Source: Arenicellales bacterium (GTDB taxonomy: Bacteria > Pseudomonadota > Gammaproteobacteria > Arenicellales > JAJDZL01). Taken from it: a stretch of DNA of 64,000 nt. Made by a program: the position numbers and the translations under genes. The stretch spans positions 1,585,999 through 1,649,998 of the forward strand of contig OX638343.1 of NCBI GenBank assembly GCA_951813075.1, given 5' to 3'. Below the pieces are notes generated by a model. It searched no databases and had not been told where the DNA came from. It saw only the letters and a list, made by a program, of their open reading frames with translations. The first letter of the stretch is position 1, and each line of letters starts with the position of its first letter. This document shows positions 35,905-46,339 of the stretch, piece by piece.

Positions 35905-36930
35905 ATGAAATTAATCAAATACTTGTCATTTGCTCTGGTTTTGGTCGGTCTTGCAACTACGGGAATCAGTCATGCTGGTACACTTGATGACGTTCGAGCC
36001 AAAGGACATCTGCAATGCGGTATCAATACTGGTTTGGCCGGTTTTGCGTTCACAGATGACGCGGGAAACTGGAAAGGATTCGACGTTGCAATTTGCGAAG
36101 CAGTGGCTGCTGCAGTGTTCGGCGATGCTTCTATGGTCAAATATACAAATCTGACCGGAAAAACTCGTTTTGAGGCACTGAAAGCTGGGGAAGTCGACAT
36201 GCTTTCAAGAAACACTACGTGGACTTACAGTCGTGACGTTGATCTCAAACTGACTTTTGTCGGCGTGAACTACTACGACGGGCAAGGCTTTATTGTTCCT
36301 GCATCCCTGGGTGTGGGGAGCGCAACTGAGCTTGAAGGCGCTTCGGTGTGCATCCAGACAGGTACCACAACAGAGCTGAATCTTGCGGACTATTTCCGCA
36401 GTAATGGAATGAGTTACGAACCCGTTCCGATTGAGACCAATGCAGAAGCTCGAAAGAACTATCTCGCCGGTCGATGTGATGTGTATACAACGGACCGGTC
36501 TGGTCTCGCCGCCACGCGCGCGAGTCTTGACGATCCTGAGGCTCACGTCGTGCTGCCCGAAATTATTTCGAAAGAACCACTTGGACCACTAGTCCGTCAT
36601 GGTGACGACGAATGGGGCGACATAGTACGATGGGTACTGAATGTGCTGATCATCGCTGAAGAGAAAGGTGTTACTTCAGAAAACGTGCGTGCACTGGCTG
36701 CTGAACTGCAGAAAGATGCAGAACTGAATAGAATGTTTGGTACAACAGACGAATATGGAGCAATGCTCGGATTGAGCGACGACTGGGTAGTTAGCGTAAT
36801 TGCTGCTGTAGGGAACTACGGTGAAATTTTTGAGACATATCTCGGCGTGAATACCGACATCGGACTCGAAAGAGGCGTCAACGCTCTGTGGACAGATGGT
36901 GGATTGATCTACGCTCCACCTTATCGATAA
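35905..36930 (+). CDS. aapJ: General L-amino acid ABC transporter, binding protein
   Basis: 341 residues with a Sec signal peptide cleaved near SHAG. The mature SBP_bac_3 domain shows LDDVRAKGHLQCGINTG, GFAFTDDAGNWKGFDVAIC, TRFEALKAGEVDMLSRNTTWT and SVCIQTGTTTELNLADYF, closely matching AapJ of rhizobia and marine bacteria. It collects a wide range of L-amino acids in the periplasm. AGGAAAA precedes ATG 35905 by about 5 nt, a strong binding site. It is the first gene of aapJQMP, behind the tandem operator units, and is followed by a GC-rich hairpin. Confidence 0.95.
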   Translation: MKLIKYLSFALVLVGLATTGISHAGTLDDVRAKGHLQCGINTGLAGFAFTDDAGNWKGFDVAICEAVAAAVFGDASMVKYTNLTGKTRFEALKAGEVDMLSRNTTWTYSRDVDLKLTFVGVNYYDGQGFIVPASLGVGSATELEGASVCIQTGTTTELNLADYFRSNGMSYEPVPIETNAEARKNYLAGRCDVYTTDRSGLAATRASLDDPEAHVVLPEIISKEPLGPLVRHGDDEWGDIVRWVLNVLIIAEEKGVTSENVRALAAELQKDAELNRMFGTTDEYGAMLGLSDDWVVSVIAAVGNYGEIFETYLGVNTDIGLERGVNALWTDGGLIYAPPYR

Positions 36931-36944
36931 AATTCAACTGTTTT

Positions 36945-36973
36945 GACGGCGCGTGCAGACTGTACGCGCCGTC
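36945..36973 (+). terminator. Hairpin between aapJ and aapQ
   Basis: GACGGCGCGT and ACGCGCCGTC form a perfect 10-bp GC-rich stem with a 9-nt loop, 15 bp after the aapJ stop. Without a following T-run it is more likely an attenuating or mRNA-protecting structure that raises AapJ relative to the permeases than a full terminator. Confidence 0.6.
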
Positions 36974-37030
36974 TGCGTTTCACGTAACGTCGCAACAGAA
37001 CGCCGGTAAGGGAATTCTGTCAAGTCCGCC

Positions 37031-38185
37031 ATGAGTAATATTTGGACCGATAAAAAATCCCGCCAGATAATTATTCAGATCTTCGTTATCGTTGTCGTAC
37101 TCTCGCTATTCGGATTCTTTGTTCGAAACACACTTAACAATCTTGAGCTTCTGGGCAGGGAAGCCAGTTACAGTTTTCTGTTCGCACCCTCCAATTACGA
37201 TATCAATCAACATCTGATCGAGTACGATTCCCGAAGTACCCACCTTAGGGCTACCGTAGTCGGCATAATCAATACCGGGTTGGTGGCTTTCTTCGGTATC
37301 ATGCTCGCAACCTTGATTGGGTTTGTTGCGGGTGTCTCCCGCCTGTCCTCAAATTTTTTGGTCAACCGAATCGCGTACGTATTTGTCGAGTTCAGCCGAA
37401 ACGTACCAATTCTTCTATGGATTCTGTTGTGGCATGGTCTTATTGTGCACAACATGCCGCATCCGAAACAGGCAATGGCTGTCTACGATTTTGCTTTTCT
37501 CACCAATCGTGGTATTTACATACCCAAGCCCTTGTTGGAGCCTGCATTCTGGGGGGTGGCTGCGGCTTTGGCGATCGCCCTTGCCGGTGCATACTTTTTC
37601 TCTCGGATAGCAAAACGAAAACAGGAATTGACAGGGAAACAATATCCGGTTTATTGGGTTAATTGCAGCCTGATTGTTGCACTTCCGCTGCTCGCGTTCT
37701 GGCTCCTGGGCTTCCCGGCTCAGCTTGAATATCCTGTTTTCAAGGGCTTCAATTTCAAAGGCGGACTGGTCCTGAGTCCAGAATTTATTGCATTATTGAT
37801 TGCACTTGGCGTCTACACCGGTGCATTTATCGCTGAAATCGTCAGATCAGGCATACTAGCGGTCAGTCATGGACAGACAGAAGCAGCGTACGCATTGGGC
37901 CTGAAACCTAGTCTGGCTATGAGGATGGTCATTTTACCGCAAGCACTTCGGGTGATTGTGCCTCCCATGATCAGCCAATATCTCAATCTTACCAAGAACT
38001 CCTCGCTCGCAATTGCTGTCGGCTACATGGATATTGTTGCAACAATCGGTGGTATTTCACTAAATCAGACCGGCCGAGCACTGGAATGCATGTCAATCGT
38101 ACTGGCTCTGTATCTTTGCATCTCCCTGTCCATATCAGCATTTATGAACTGGTATAACAAGCGAATTTCATTGGTGGAACGCTAA
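37031..38185 (+). CDS. aapQ: General L-amino acid ABC transporter permease
   Basis: 384-residue inner-membrane permease of the polar amino acid (HAAT) family. It has an N-terminal membrane segment, a long periplasmic insert, and a core of hydrophobic helices. The ATPase-coupling loop contains TEAAYALGLKPSLAMRMVILPQALR. The C-terminal signature NLTKNSSLAIAVGYMDI is typical of AapQ. It pairs with AapM. It starts 100 bp after aapJ and ends 4 bp before aapM. Confidence 0.94.
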   Translation: MSNIWTDKKSRQIIIQIFVIVVVLSLFGFFVRNTLNNLELLGREASYSFLFAPSNYDINQHLIEYDSRSTHLRATVVGIINTGLVAFFGIMLATLIGFVAGVSRLSSNFLVNRIAYVFVEFSRNVPILLWILLWHGLIVHNMPHPKQAMAVYDFAFLTNRGIYIPKPLLEPAFWGVAAALAIALAGAYFFSRIAKRKQELTGKQYPVYWVNCSLIVALPLLAFWLLGFPAQLEYPVFKGFNFKGGLVLSPEFIALLIALGVYTGAFIAEIVRSGILAVSHGQTEAAYALGLKPSLAMRMVILPQALRVIVPPMISQYLNLTKNSSLAIAVGYMDIVATIGGISLNQTGRALECMSIVLALYLCISLSISAFMNWYNKRISLVER

Positions 38186-38189
38186 CCTA

Positions 38190-39308
38190 ATGGACAAAAA
38201 TCCACATAACACAGGTATACGCCAGGATCTGCCACCTCCGAAAATGCATGTCGGTGTCGCCGGCTGGATTCGAAAGAACATGTTGTCGAGTCCCACCGAC
38301 GTATTTCTCACAGTTATTTCGGTTTATATTCTCTACAAGATAGTTCCACCACTTGCCAATTGGGCTGTTCTTGATGCAGTATTTTCCGGTGATGTCAATC
38401 ATCGAAATGAATGCCGAGAAATCGCGGCAGGGGCGTGTTGGTCAGTCATCGTTGCAAGATTCGAGCAGCTCTTGTATGGGTTTTACCCGGTGCATCTTCG
38501 CTGGCGGGTGAATCTGACATTCATATTGCTGTTCGTTGCTTTGATTCCTTTGTTGTATGACCAGGTCAGAGGACGCAAGTATTTGCTTTGGTTTACTCTG
38601 ATCTATCCAATTTTTGCGTTCTTCATGCTGTGGGGCGGACTCGGATTGGAGAGTGTAGAGTCTTCTAAATTTGGTGGATTCCTGCTGACTGTATTGATCG
38701 GTGTCACCGGAATCGCAGTATCGCTTCCACTCGGAATCGCGCTATCTCTTGGCCGACAGTCGTCCATGCCTCTTGTGCGCTTGCTCAGTGTCTGTTACAT
38801 TGAATTTTTCCGAGGTGTGCCTCTGATAACATTGCTGTTCGTCGCATCAACACTGCTGAATTACTTCATGCCCCCAGGAACGTATTTCGATCTATTGCTG
38901 CGGGTTATCATCATGGTGATACTGTTTGCCGCAGCCTACATCGCCGAGGTCGTCAGAGGTGGATTGGCTGCTATTCCGCGTGGGCAATTTGAGGCAGCTG
39001 ACGCATTGGGACTAAAGTATGCGAACTGCATGAGACTGATCATCCTCCCACAGGCGCTCAAAATTTCCATACCTGGAATCGTCAATACCTTTATCGGTCT
39101 GTATAAGGACACAACGCTTGTGGTAATTGTCGGCCTTCTCGATCCTCTCGGAATCAGTGGCGCAGCGCTGGCTGACTCCAAATGGCAGGGTTTGTCCACG
39201 GAACTATACATGTTTATAGCGCTTGGTTTTTTCATATCATGTTTTGCCATGTCGCGCTACTCGCTTTATTTGGAACGTAAATTAGATACTGGTCACAAGA
39301 ACCAATAG
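38190..39308 (+). CDS. aapM: General L-amino acid ABC transporter permease
   Basis: 372 residues, second permease subunit. Recognisable features are an N-terminal [17 protein letters not shown], the early C-rich loop [15 protein letters not shown] seen in AapM proteins, [16 protein letters not shown], and the coupling loop [24 protein letters not shown]. It ends near LYLERKL, as expected. It follows aapQ by 4 bp and precedes aapP by 11 bp, so the three membrane/ATPase genes are cotranscribed. Confidence 0.94.
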   Translation: MDKNPHNTGIRQDLPPPKMHVGVAGWIRKNMLSSPTDVFLTVISVYILYKIVPPLANWAVLDAVFSGDVNHRNECREIAAGACWSVIVARFEQLLYGFYPVHLRWRVNLTFILLFVALIPLLYDQVRGRKYLLWFTLIYPIFAFFMLWGGLGLESVESSKFGGFLLTVLIGVTGIAVSLPLGIALSLGRQSSMPLVRLLSVCYIEFFRGVPLITLLFVASTLLNYFMPPGTYFDLLLRVIIMVILFAAAYIAEVVRGGLAAIPRGQFEAADALGLKYANCMRLIILPQALKISIPGIVNTFIGLYKDTTLVVIVGLLDPLGISGAALADSKWQGLSTELYMFIALGFFISCFAMSRYSLYLERKLDTGHKNQ

Positions 39309-39319
39309 GGGATTCTCAG

Positions 39320-40108
39320 ATGAACAACGGCAACATGACTAAAACGGTCGTTCCAAGCGATGACAGAGATCATTCAGTCGCAATCGAAATTACCAACATG
39401 CACAAGTGGTTCGGTAAATTCCATGTCCTTAAAGACATCAACCTGACTGTCGAGCGCGGAGAAAGAATCGTCATTTGCGGGCCTTCCGGTTCTGGCAAGT
39501 CAACTTTGATTCGCTGTATCAATCGTCTTGAGGAACATCAACGCGGTGACATTACAGTCGATGGAATTTTGCTTACGGACAACATCAAGAATATTGCGGA
39601 AATAAGACGCGAAGTGGGTATGGTGTTTCAACAGTTCAACCTGTTTCCTCACCTTACGGTGCTGGAGAACTGCACTCTGGCGCCAATCTGGGTTCGAAAG
39701 TTACCTAAAGACGAAGCCGACAAGATTGCAATGCGGTATTTGGAACGAGTGAGAATTCCTGAGCAAGCCTTAAAATATCCCGGTCAGTTATCAGGTGGAC
39801 AGCAACAACGGGTGGCGATCGCGAGAAGCCTGTGCATGAATCCGAAAATTATGTTGTTTGACGAACCGACCTCGGCACTCGACCCGGAGATGATCAAGGA
39901 AGTTCTCGATGTCATGATCCAACTCGCAAAAAGCGGTATGACCATGCTGGTCGTCACTCACGAAATGGGGTTTGCAAAGACCGTCGCCAATCGTGTGATC
40001 TTCATGGATGAAGGGGAAATCATTGAAGAGAATAGTCCCGATGAATTCTTCGATAACCCTCGGAATAAAAGAACCAAATTGTTCTTGAGCCAGATCCTGT
40101 CGCATTGA
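39320..40108 (+). CDS. aapP: General L-amino acid ABC transporter ATPase
   Basis: 262 residues. Walker [22 protein letters not shown]-loop [16 protein letters not shown], signature [15 protein letters not shown], Walker [16 protein letters not shown] and the H-loop [10 protein letters not shown] are all intact. The last residues (FLSQIL) match AapP/GlnQ-type ATPases. It powers uptake through AapQM. It is the last gene of the operon and converges on the second peptide ABC system; the 221 bp between hold no recognisable gene or strong terminator. Confidence 0.95.
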   Translation: MNNGNMTKTVVPSDDRDHSVAIEITNMHKWFGKFHVLKDINLTVERGERIVICGPSGSGKSTLIRCINRLEEHQRGDITVDGILLTDNIKNIAEIRREVGMVFQQFNLFPHLTVLENCTLAPIWVRKLPKDEADKIAMRYLERVRIPEQALKYPGQLSGGQQQRVAIARSLCMNPKIMLFDEPTSALDPEMIKEVLDVMIQLAKSGMTMLVVTHEMGFAKTVANRVIFMDEGEIIEENSPDEFFDNPRNKRTKLFLSQILSH

Positions 40109-40329
40109 TTGCGAAAAATAGCCACGCTACATCGAGTGATTTGTCGCATGGCTCTGAAATTGCTTGAAAACAAACACCCAGAACCCCAGGATAGAAACAG
40201 GATGATCGACACCGTAACCATGGTGAGGATCATCAGTAAAAACGTCTTATGATCAGTATTGCGATATTTTCGGTGTAATGGCGCTGTGCCTTTTTGGGAG
40301 GGAAGCGTGTCTAGCGCAATAGAGCGGAA

Positions 40330-41973
40330 CTAATTTACTGTCGCTCGCGACTCTAGCAGCCGATCAAGCCAATGTGGATCCATTTCAGGAACCGAACTGA
40401 GTAGCAGTTCCGTGTATTCATGATGCGGTGGGGTTAGCACCTCGTCCTTGAGACCTGACTCTACTATTCTTCCGCGAAGCATAACCACAATTTCGTCCGC
40501 AATTGCTTTGACTGTTGCCAAGTCATGCGTAATGAACAAATACGTCATCTCCAACTCTTTCTGCAGTCGGTCCAGAAGTTTCAGAATTTCTTCCGCGACC
40601 AGTTGATCGAGTGCTGACGTCACTTCATCACAAATAATCACGGCAGGCTGTGCTGCAAGTGCTCTTGCGATACATACCCTTTGCTTCTGTCCACCCGATA
40701 GCTCTGGAGTGAACCGATCAATGTAGTTGGTTGGCAATTCAATCATCTCCAATAACTCTTTTACACGTCGGTCTCGCTCTCCCCCGTCAATTCCGAAATA
40801 AAATCCAAGTGGACGACCAATCACTTCGCGAAGTTTCTGCCGTGGGTTCAAAGCAACATCCGGCATCTGGTAGATCATCTGCATTTGGCGCAGTTGATCT
40901 TTTGTACGCTCCTTATATGACTTCGGTAGTTCAATTCCAGAATATTTCACTGTTCCTTGGGAAGGTGGCAGCAAACCTGTCATTGCTCTCGCAAGGGTGC
41001 TCTTCCCGCTTCCAGATTCACCTACGATTGCCACTGTTCGGCCTTTCTCGACCGACAAATTAATGTCCTCAAGAACCTTTATTTCTCCACCGTAGGATGC
41101 GTGTAGATTATTGATATCAATTAGCGGCACTGGCCCGCTCACAAGATCCTCTGAATTTTTTCTGAATGTTCTAACGGCGAGTAAATCTCTGGTGTAATCT
41201 TCTTTGGGGTTGTTCAGTATTTCGTGTGTTTTGGATTCCTCGACAAGGTCGCCGTAACGTAGAACCATGATACGATCGGCTAGTTGCACCACGACTGCGA
41301 GATCATGCGTAATATAAATTGCCGCAGTATTGAATCTATGGACGATATCCTTGATGGCTGCCAATACTTCAATCTGCGTCGTCACATCCAAAGCGGTCGT
41401 CGGTTCATCAAAAATGATCAGGTCAGGTTCGCATGACATTGCCATCGCTACCATGGCCCGTTGCAATTGTCCGCCGGAAACCTGGTGGGGAAACCGTTTG
41501 CCGATGTTGTCCGGGTCGGGAAGATCCAATGTCGCATACATCGCACGGGCATTTTTTGCTGCCTGCTGAAACTTGAGGACACCGTGCTGCACCGGTGTTT
41601 CGACATATTGATCGATCAGTCGGTGAGCTGGATTGAAGGATGCCGCAGCACTTTGCGCTACGTAGGATATGCCTACGCCTCGAACCTCCCGAATCTGAGC
41701 ACTAGTCAGTTCATCGACTCGGACGCCGTCAAATTCAATCGTACCACCGACAAATCTGCAACCTGGCCTGCAATAGCCCATGGTAGCAATGCCAATCGTG
41801 GATTTCCCAGCACCTGACTCGCCGATCAGACCCAGCACCTCCCCTCGGTTCAGGTCAATATCAATGCCGTTTACAATCGGTTTCCACTGCTCATCGGCAA
41901 ATCCTTCGATCTGAAGATTTCTGATTTTCAGGATAGGCTCACCCATACTCGAATAACTCAGTCTGGTAGTCAC
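40330..41973 (-). CDS. Double ATPase of a peptide-type ABC transporter (DppD-DppF fusion)
   Basis: 547 residues with two complete ABC cassettes. First: Walker A GESGAGKSTIG near residue 57, SGGQLQRAMVAMAM, LIIFDEPTTALDVT. Second: Walker [12 protein letters not shown] near 320, SGGQKQRVCIARAL, VIICDEVTSALD, where the usual EP after the catalytic Asp/Glu is EV. Such double cassettes (GsiA/YejF type) drive oligopeptide, glutathione or microcin-like substrate uptake with two permeases. It follows the DppC-type permease by 14 bp and is the last gene of the operon. Confidence 0.93.
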   Translation of the reverse strand: MTTRLSYSSMGEPILKIRNLQIEGFADEQWKPIVNGIDIDLNRGEVLGLIGESGAGKSTIGIATMGYCRPGCRFVGGTIEFDGVRVDELTSAQIREVRGVGISYVAQSAAASFNPAHRLIDQYVETPVQHGVLKFQQAAKNARAMYATLDLPDPDNIGKRFPHQVSGGQLQRAMVAMAMSCEPDLIIFDEPTTALDVTTQIEVLAAIKDIVHRFNTAAIYITHDLAVVVQLADRIMVLRYGDLVEESKTHEILNNPKEDYTRDLLAVRTFRKNSEDLVSGPVPLIDINNLHASYGGEIKVLEDINLSVEKGRTVAIVGESGSGKSTLARAMTGLLPPSQGTVKYSGIELPKSYKERTKDQLRQMQMIYQMPDVALNPRQKLREVIGRPLGFYFGIDGGERDRRVKELLEMIELPTNYIDRFTPELSGGQKQRVCIARALAAQPAVIICDEVTSALDQLVAEEILKLLDRLQKELEMTYLFITHDLATVKAIADEIVVMLRGRIVESGLKDEVLTPPHHEYTELLLSSVPEMDPHWLDRLLESRATVN

Positions 41974-41987
41974 AGCGAATTACACAG

Positions 41988-42824
41988 TTAGTATTCTTCG
42001 CGCAGACCAGCGGTTTTTCTCAGAAACCAATCGACGACCAGATTGACTGCAATCGTTAAAGTTGCTATTGCCGCCGCAGGTACCAACGGGGTAAATATGC
42101 CGTAAGTGATTGCAACACCGTTCTCGCGCACCATGGCTCCCCAGTCCGCTGCCGGTGGTTGGATACCAATTCCGAGAAAACTCAACGAACTGATGAAAAG
42201 AAATACGAAACAGAAACGAAGGCCGAATTCTGCCAGCAATGGTGTGAGTGTATTCGGCAGTATTTCGCGACGCATGATCCACCACAGGCCCTCTCCACGA
42301 AGACGGGCAACCTCAACGTACTCCATTACATTGGTATCCATAGCCAAGGCGCGTGCAATCCGGTAGACGCGGGTTGAGTCCAAAGTAGCAATGACGAATA
42401 CGAGCACCGGAATGGAAGTACCGAATATCGATAATGCGATCAATGCGAAAAATAACGTCGGGAAAGCCATGATGATATCTACTAACCGGCTTAGCAGCAG
42501 ATCCACCCAGCGACCGACCACAGCAGCAAAGAAGCCTGCCGTCATGCCCATAAAAAATGCAAGTATGGTGATACCCATAGCAAGCGCAATGGTATTTCTG
42601 GCTCCAAAGAGAACCCTCGAGTAGAGGTCACGTCCCAACTGATCCAAGCCAAGCAGGGTTCCGCTTTCCTCGGGTGTTGCCCACGGCACGGCATCTACAA
42701 CCTCACTTTCACCATAAGGTGCCAACCACGGCGCAAACACTGCGGCAAAGGCAAAAAGCACAATGACAATAATACCGATATGGGCTGGTAGTCCAGCTCG
42801 CTTCAGTGATAACCAAAATCGCAT
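41988..42824 (-). CDS. Peptide-type ABC transporter permease (DppC-like)
   Basis: 278 residues with about six membrane segments. It shows the DppC opening with an early membrane helix, LLGLDQLGRDLYSRVLFGARN, the coupling loop MEYVEVARLRGEGLWWIMRREILPN and a C-terminal NLVVDWFLRK. It is a separate gene here, unlike the first peptide system where the permease is fused to its ATPase. The gaps to its neighbours are 10 and 14 bp. Confidence 0.94.
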   Translation of the reverse strand: MRFWLSLKRAGLPAHIGIIVIVLFAFAAVFAPWLAPYGESEVVDAVPWATPEESGTLLGLDQLGRDLYSRVLFGARNTIALAMGITILAFFMGMTAGFFAAVVGRWVDLLLSRLVDIIMAFPTLFFALIALSIFGTSIPVLVFVIATLDSTRVYRIARALAMDTNVMEYVEVARLRGEGLWWIMRREILPNTLTPLLAEFGLRFCFVFLFISSLSFLGIGIQPPAADWGAMVRENGVAITYGIFTPLVPAAAIATLTIAVNLVVDWFLRKTAGLREEY

Positions 42825-42834
42825 GCCGCGCCCC

Positions 42835-43788
42835 TCAGCGAGGATGTCGCAGTCTTGGGTTGCTGATGATAGATAGAATATCGGCCAACATGTTCAACGA
42901 GATGTAGGTTGCACCAAAAATCAAAATACAAGCCTGTACGATCGGTAGGTCACGTGAAGTGACCGAATCCACCATCAGTAGTCCCAACCCAGGGTAGATA
43001 AACACAACCTCGACCACAACCACGCCAACAACCAGATAAGCCAGATTGAGCACGATAACATTGATGATTGGTGACAATGCATTCGGCAATGCGTGATGCA
43101 CAACGATCCGCCCGCGTTTCAACCCCTTCAATGTCGCCATTTCGATGAATGGACTTTGCATGAGGTTGATGATTGCGGCTCTCGTCATGCGCATCATATG
43201 TGCAACGATCACAAATGTAAGTGTCGCGATTGGCAGCAGAGATGCATAAATTTTCTCGCCCAACGTCATGTTGTCCGATATGCTGGATATCGCCGGGAAT
43301 ATCTGCCAGTTAACCGCAAAAAGAGCAACCAAGATATACCCAATGAAAAACTCGGGCAAGGAAATCGCAGCCAGTGTTGAGGTAGAGATCAATTTGTCCA
43401 ATAGTGATTCTCTATACAAAGCGGCAAGAATTCCTAAAAATAGTGCCAAGGGAACCGCGACGATAGCCGAAGCACCCGCAAGAAACAGGGTGTTACCCAG
43501 CCGCGTAGCGAGCAGTTCCGAGACCGGGCGGGAATTTGAAAGCGAGATGCCCATGTCGCCTTGGAGAAAGTTACTCAACCATTGCCAATACCGGACAAGG
43601 ATTGGCTCGTTGAGACCCAGCTGCGCCCTGATTGCAGCGATGGTTTCGGGAGTGGCTGATTGCCCAAGGCGCTGCTCGGCGAAATCGCCAGGCAACGCCT
43701 CAAGTGCAAGCGATATCAGAAGCGTGATTACAATGAGTGTAATCAAGCCGAAAGCTATGCGGTTGGCGATAAGCCTCGTGAGCCCCAT
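42835..43788 (-). CDS. Peptide-type ABC transporter permease (DppB-like)
   Basis: 317 residues, inner membrane. It begins MGLTRLIANRIAFGLITLIV, then LEALPGDFAEQRLGQ, QLGLNEPILVRYWQWL and the coupling loop SPFIEMATLKGLKRGR. Like other DppB proteins it lines the translocation path with the DppC-type partner encoded 10 bp downstream. It follows the binding-protein gene after 54 bp. Confidence 0.94.
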   Translation of the reverse strand: MGLTRLIANRIAFGLITLIVITLLISLALEALPGDFAEQRLGQSATPETIAAIRAQLGLNEPILVRYWQWLSNFLQGDMGISLSNSRPVSELLATRLGNTLFLAGASAIVAVPLALFLGILAALYRESLLDKLISTSTLAAISLPEFFIGYILVALFAVNWQIFPAISSISDNMTLGEKIYASLLPIATLTFVIVAHMMRMTRAAIINLMQSPFIEMATLKGLKRGRIVVHHALPNALSPIINVIVLNLAYLVVGVVVVEVVFIYPGLGLLMVDSVTSRDLPIVQACILIFGATYISLNMLADILSIISNPRLRHPR

Positions 43789-43842
43789 AAACTCGCTCTA
43801 CCGCAATGATTCTATAAGGCTAGTACGCTTCTTTTTCGTGTA

Positions 43843-45417
43843 TTACGCAAAACTCCAACGTTCAGCACATCTGTGTCCGTCAAGTTCCCAATTGACTGCG
43901 ATGTCCTCGGGCAACGCAATTTTGTCCGATACACCCATCAGGTCGGCGGCAAACAGTGGTACGACCACTGCTCCCTCTTCCCAGTGCAGACGTTGCATTT
44001 CCCAATACATGTCCTTACGCTTGGCTGGATCAACCTCTACCCGAGCGTCTTTGAGCAATTGTTGGAAACTCGCGTTTTCCCAGTTGTTGTCGTTCCAGGC
44101 GCCGCCTGATTCATACGCAATTGTCCACATCCAATCTTGAGTCGGACGTCCGGACCAGTAGCACATGCTCCAGGGCTTCTGCTGCCAGACATTGGACCAG
44201 TAACCATCATTGGACTCACGAATCACGTTGATATTGATACCAGCGGCTTTCGCATGCTCAGCATACAGGACAGCGGCATCAACTGCTCCGTCAAAGGCCG
44301 CATCAGCTGCTGACAGTTCGACCGCAAGGCCTTCCATGCCGACTTCCTTGAGCATGAATGCTGCCTGGTCCGGATCATACTCGCGCTGGGGAAGTTCAGT
44401 GTTGTAGAATTCCTGATTAAGACCAATCGGGAGATCATTACCGACTTCACCATGTCCGCCAAGAATAGTTTTCAGTAACGCTTCACGATCGACGGCAAGT
44501 CGAAGTGCCTGACGTACTTTCACGTTGTCAAAAGGCGGTACGTTGGCCAGCATCGGCACCGTATAGTGCTTGGTTCCTACAATCTTCTGAACGCTGACAC
44601 CTTGTGCGAGATCAAGCAAATGGGCAGTTCGCTGGCTAACGCGATTCGTCGCATCCACCTGACCGGTCTTCAGCGCATTGTCACGCGCAGCAGCGTCTGA
44701 GATCGCTGTGATCTCCACCCCATCAAAATACGGTAGTCCTTCCTTGAAATAGTTAGGATTACGCTCGACTTCCGCACGTACACCGGGTTCGTAGGAAACC
44801 AACTTAAACGGACCACTACCGACACCAGTTTCCCAACCTTCGGTCGGGAAAACAGAGACATGGTAATCGGTCAGCAACCATGCGAAATCAGCATTCCCAT
44901 TTTTCAGTGTGATTTTCACCACATGATCGCCATCAGCTTCCATATCTGCAATCTGTCCCATTTGTCCAGCAACCGCAGAAGTTGAATCTGCACGAATGTG
45001 ATGTTGAATTGAATGAATCACGTCGGCGGACGTCAATGTCTTGCCGTTATGAAACTCTACTCCCTTGCGAAGTTCGACGATCCATTCTGCCGCACCTGCT
45101 TTGACTTCCCAGCTTTCCGCCAGTTCTCCGACCAGTTCACCAGTCGGCGCTATCTCGATCAGATAACTTCGAAGCTGATGTTCCAGATTGATCGGTATTG
45201 AATCCGGATGGGTTCCTGGGTCCAATGAATCTGTAGTGGAACCACCACCCATTCCCAATCGAAGTACACCACCGCGCTTCGGTTCGGCTCGCGCCACCCC
45301 GGAAATCAAACTTCCGGGCGCTGCAACTACTGCACCTAACGCTGCAGAGCGTTGCAGGAAATCCCTTCTGCTGATTTTGCCGAGCTCAAAAGCTTTCTTT
45401 AATTCATGAATTTTCAT
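43843..45417 (-). CDS. Tat-exported solute-binding protein family 5
   Basis: 524 residues. The N-terminus has a twin-arginine signal (KISRRDFLQRSAALGA) with cleavage after ARA, so the protein is exported folded, in contrast to the Sec-exported binding protein of the first system. The mature part is SBP_bac_5: KRGGVLRLGMGGGSTTDSLD, ELAESWEVKAGAAEWIVELR, GVEFHNGKTLTSADV and the C-terminal lobe. The frame opens at 45480, but ATG 45417 is preceded by GAGGGGGG about 10 nt upstream and starts the signal peptide cleanly. The GGGSTTDSLDPGTH segment is common in marine peptide-type binding proteins; the ligand is unknown. Confidence 0.93.
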   Translation of the reverse strand: MKIHELKKAFELGKISRRDFLQRSAALGAVVAAPGSLISGVARAEPKRGGVLRLGMGGGSTTDSLDPGTHPDSIPINLEHQLRSYLIEIAPTGELVGELAESWEVKAGAAEWIVELRKGVEFHNGKTLTSADVIHSIQHHIRADSTSAVAGQMGQIADMEADGDHVVKITLKNGNADFAWLLTDYHVSVFPTEGWETGVGSGPFKLVSYEPGVRAEVERNPNYFKEGLPYFDGVEITAISDAAARDNALKTGQVDATNRVSQRTAHLLDLAQGVSVQKIVGTKHYTVPMLANVPPFDNVKVRQALRLAVDREALLKTILGGHGEVGNDLPIGLNQEFYNTELPQREYDPDQAAFMLKEVGMEGLAVELSAADAAFDGAVDAAVLYAEHAKAAGININVIRESNDGYWSNVWQQKPWSMCYWSGRPTQDWMWTIAYESGGAWNDNNWENASFQQLLKDARVEVDPAKRKDMYWEMQRLHWEEGAVVVPLFAADLMGVSDKIALPEDIAVNWELDGHRCAERWSFA

Positions 45418-45499
45418 TAGTTGGATACCCCCCTCATTTACGCCGCAGGTCTCATTTTCATTTGAGCAACTACAGTGCAATTATCAAGCTAAACATTAG

Positions 45500-45521
45500 G
45501 GTCAGTTAAACTCAACTGACC
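45500..45521. promoter_or_regulatory. Perfect inverted repeat upstream of the binding-protein gene
   Basis: GGTCAGTT and AACTGACC, 8-bp arms with a 6-nt spacer, about 80 bp before the binding-protein start and downstream of the FAA-hydrolase gene on the same strand. It may be an operator for the transporter operon or a weak terminator for the upstream gene. There is no T-run on the minus strand. Confidence 0.4.
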
Positions 45522-45652
45522 TATCATGAACGAGATTTATACCACATAGAATCGAAAATTATTTATATCTTGCAATATCCGTTCCAACTGTTGGCGCAAT
45601 CGTTAGATTTTCTGTGCCGGAAACTGCTATCTTGACGCCTTTGAGCAACCGA

Positions 45653-46339
45653 CTAGACAACCGTAATTTCAATGTCGCCAACACCGTCCACACCACCGAG
45701 TAATCTGTCTCCTTTTGCAATCGGCCCGACGCCAGCTGGAGTTCCTGTAAAAATCAGATCTCCGGCTGATAATTCAAACATCTCCGACAATTTGTTGATG
45801 ATTTCGGGGATTGACCAGATCAGTTGATTGAGGTCTCCTTGCTGGCGCAGTTCGTCATTGACTTTGAGCCAGACACCACCGGATTGCGGATGTCCACATT
45901 CAGTCGCCGGGACGATTTCGCTCATTGGCGCTGAATGGTCGAAAGATTTTCCGGCTTCCCACGGCCGGCCCATCTTCTTCATATTCTGTTGCAGGTCGCG
46001 TCGGGTGATGTCGATTCCGACCGCATAACCGTATACGTGATCCAACGCATGTTCAGGATTGATATTACTGCCACCGGACTTCAGAGCGACTACCAGTTCG
46101 ATTTCGTGATGAACATTGTTTGATTTCGGAGGATAGGGAAAATCACTGCCGGAAGGAATTACCGCGTCAGAGGGTTTTTGGAAAAAGAAAGGTTCTTCCC
46201 GATTCGGGTCGTGTCCCATTTCTCGTGCGTGTTCCGCATAGTTTCTTCCGACGAGATAGATACGCCGGACCGGAAAACGCGATTGCGAGTTCTGAACTGC
46301 TGCATCAGCACGACCAAAATCAGAAATTACATAGTTCAT
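45653..46339 (-). CDS. Fumarylacetoacetate hydrolase-family protein
   Basis: 228 residues, single FAH domain. It starts MNYVISDFGRADAAVQ and has the catalytic/metal signatures VGRNYAEHAREM, PFFFQKPSDAV, HHEIELVVAL (Glu-x-Glu ligands), GIDITRRDLQ (Asp ligand) and FTGTPAGVGPI. The short form with an early RNYAEHA is like fumarylpyruvate or acylpyruvate hydrolases. It probably cleaves a C-C bond in an acylpyruvate. The longer frame to 46369 is less likely because AGGAG lies about 8 nt before ATG 46339. It is divergent from the MDR oxidoreductase and followed by the peptide ABC operon. Confidence 0.9.
   Translation of the reverse strand: MNYVISDFGRADAAVQNSQSRFPVRRIYLVGRNYAEHAREMGHDPNREEPFFFQKPSDAVIPSGSDFPYPPKSNNVHHEIELVVALKSGGSNINPEHALDHVYGYAVGIDITRRDLQQNMKKMGRPWEAGKSFDHSAPMSEIVPATECGHPQSGGVWLKVNDELRQQGDLNQLIWSIPEIINKLSEMFELSAGDLIFTGTPAGVGPIAKGDRLLGGVDGVGDIEITVV

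Noticed and set aside
39958..40233. 91-codon minus-strand frame at the end of aapP with a hydrophobic start
   Set aside because: Most of it is antisense to aapP; only about 38 codons are intergenic, and no start signal is seen.
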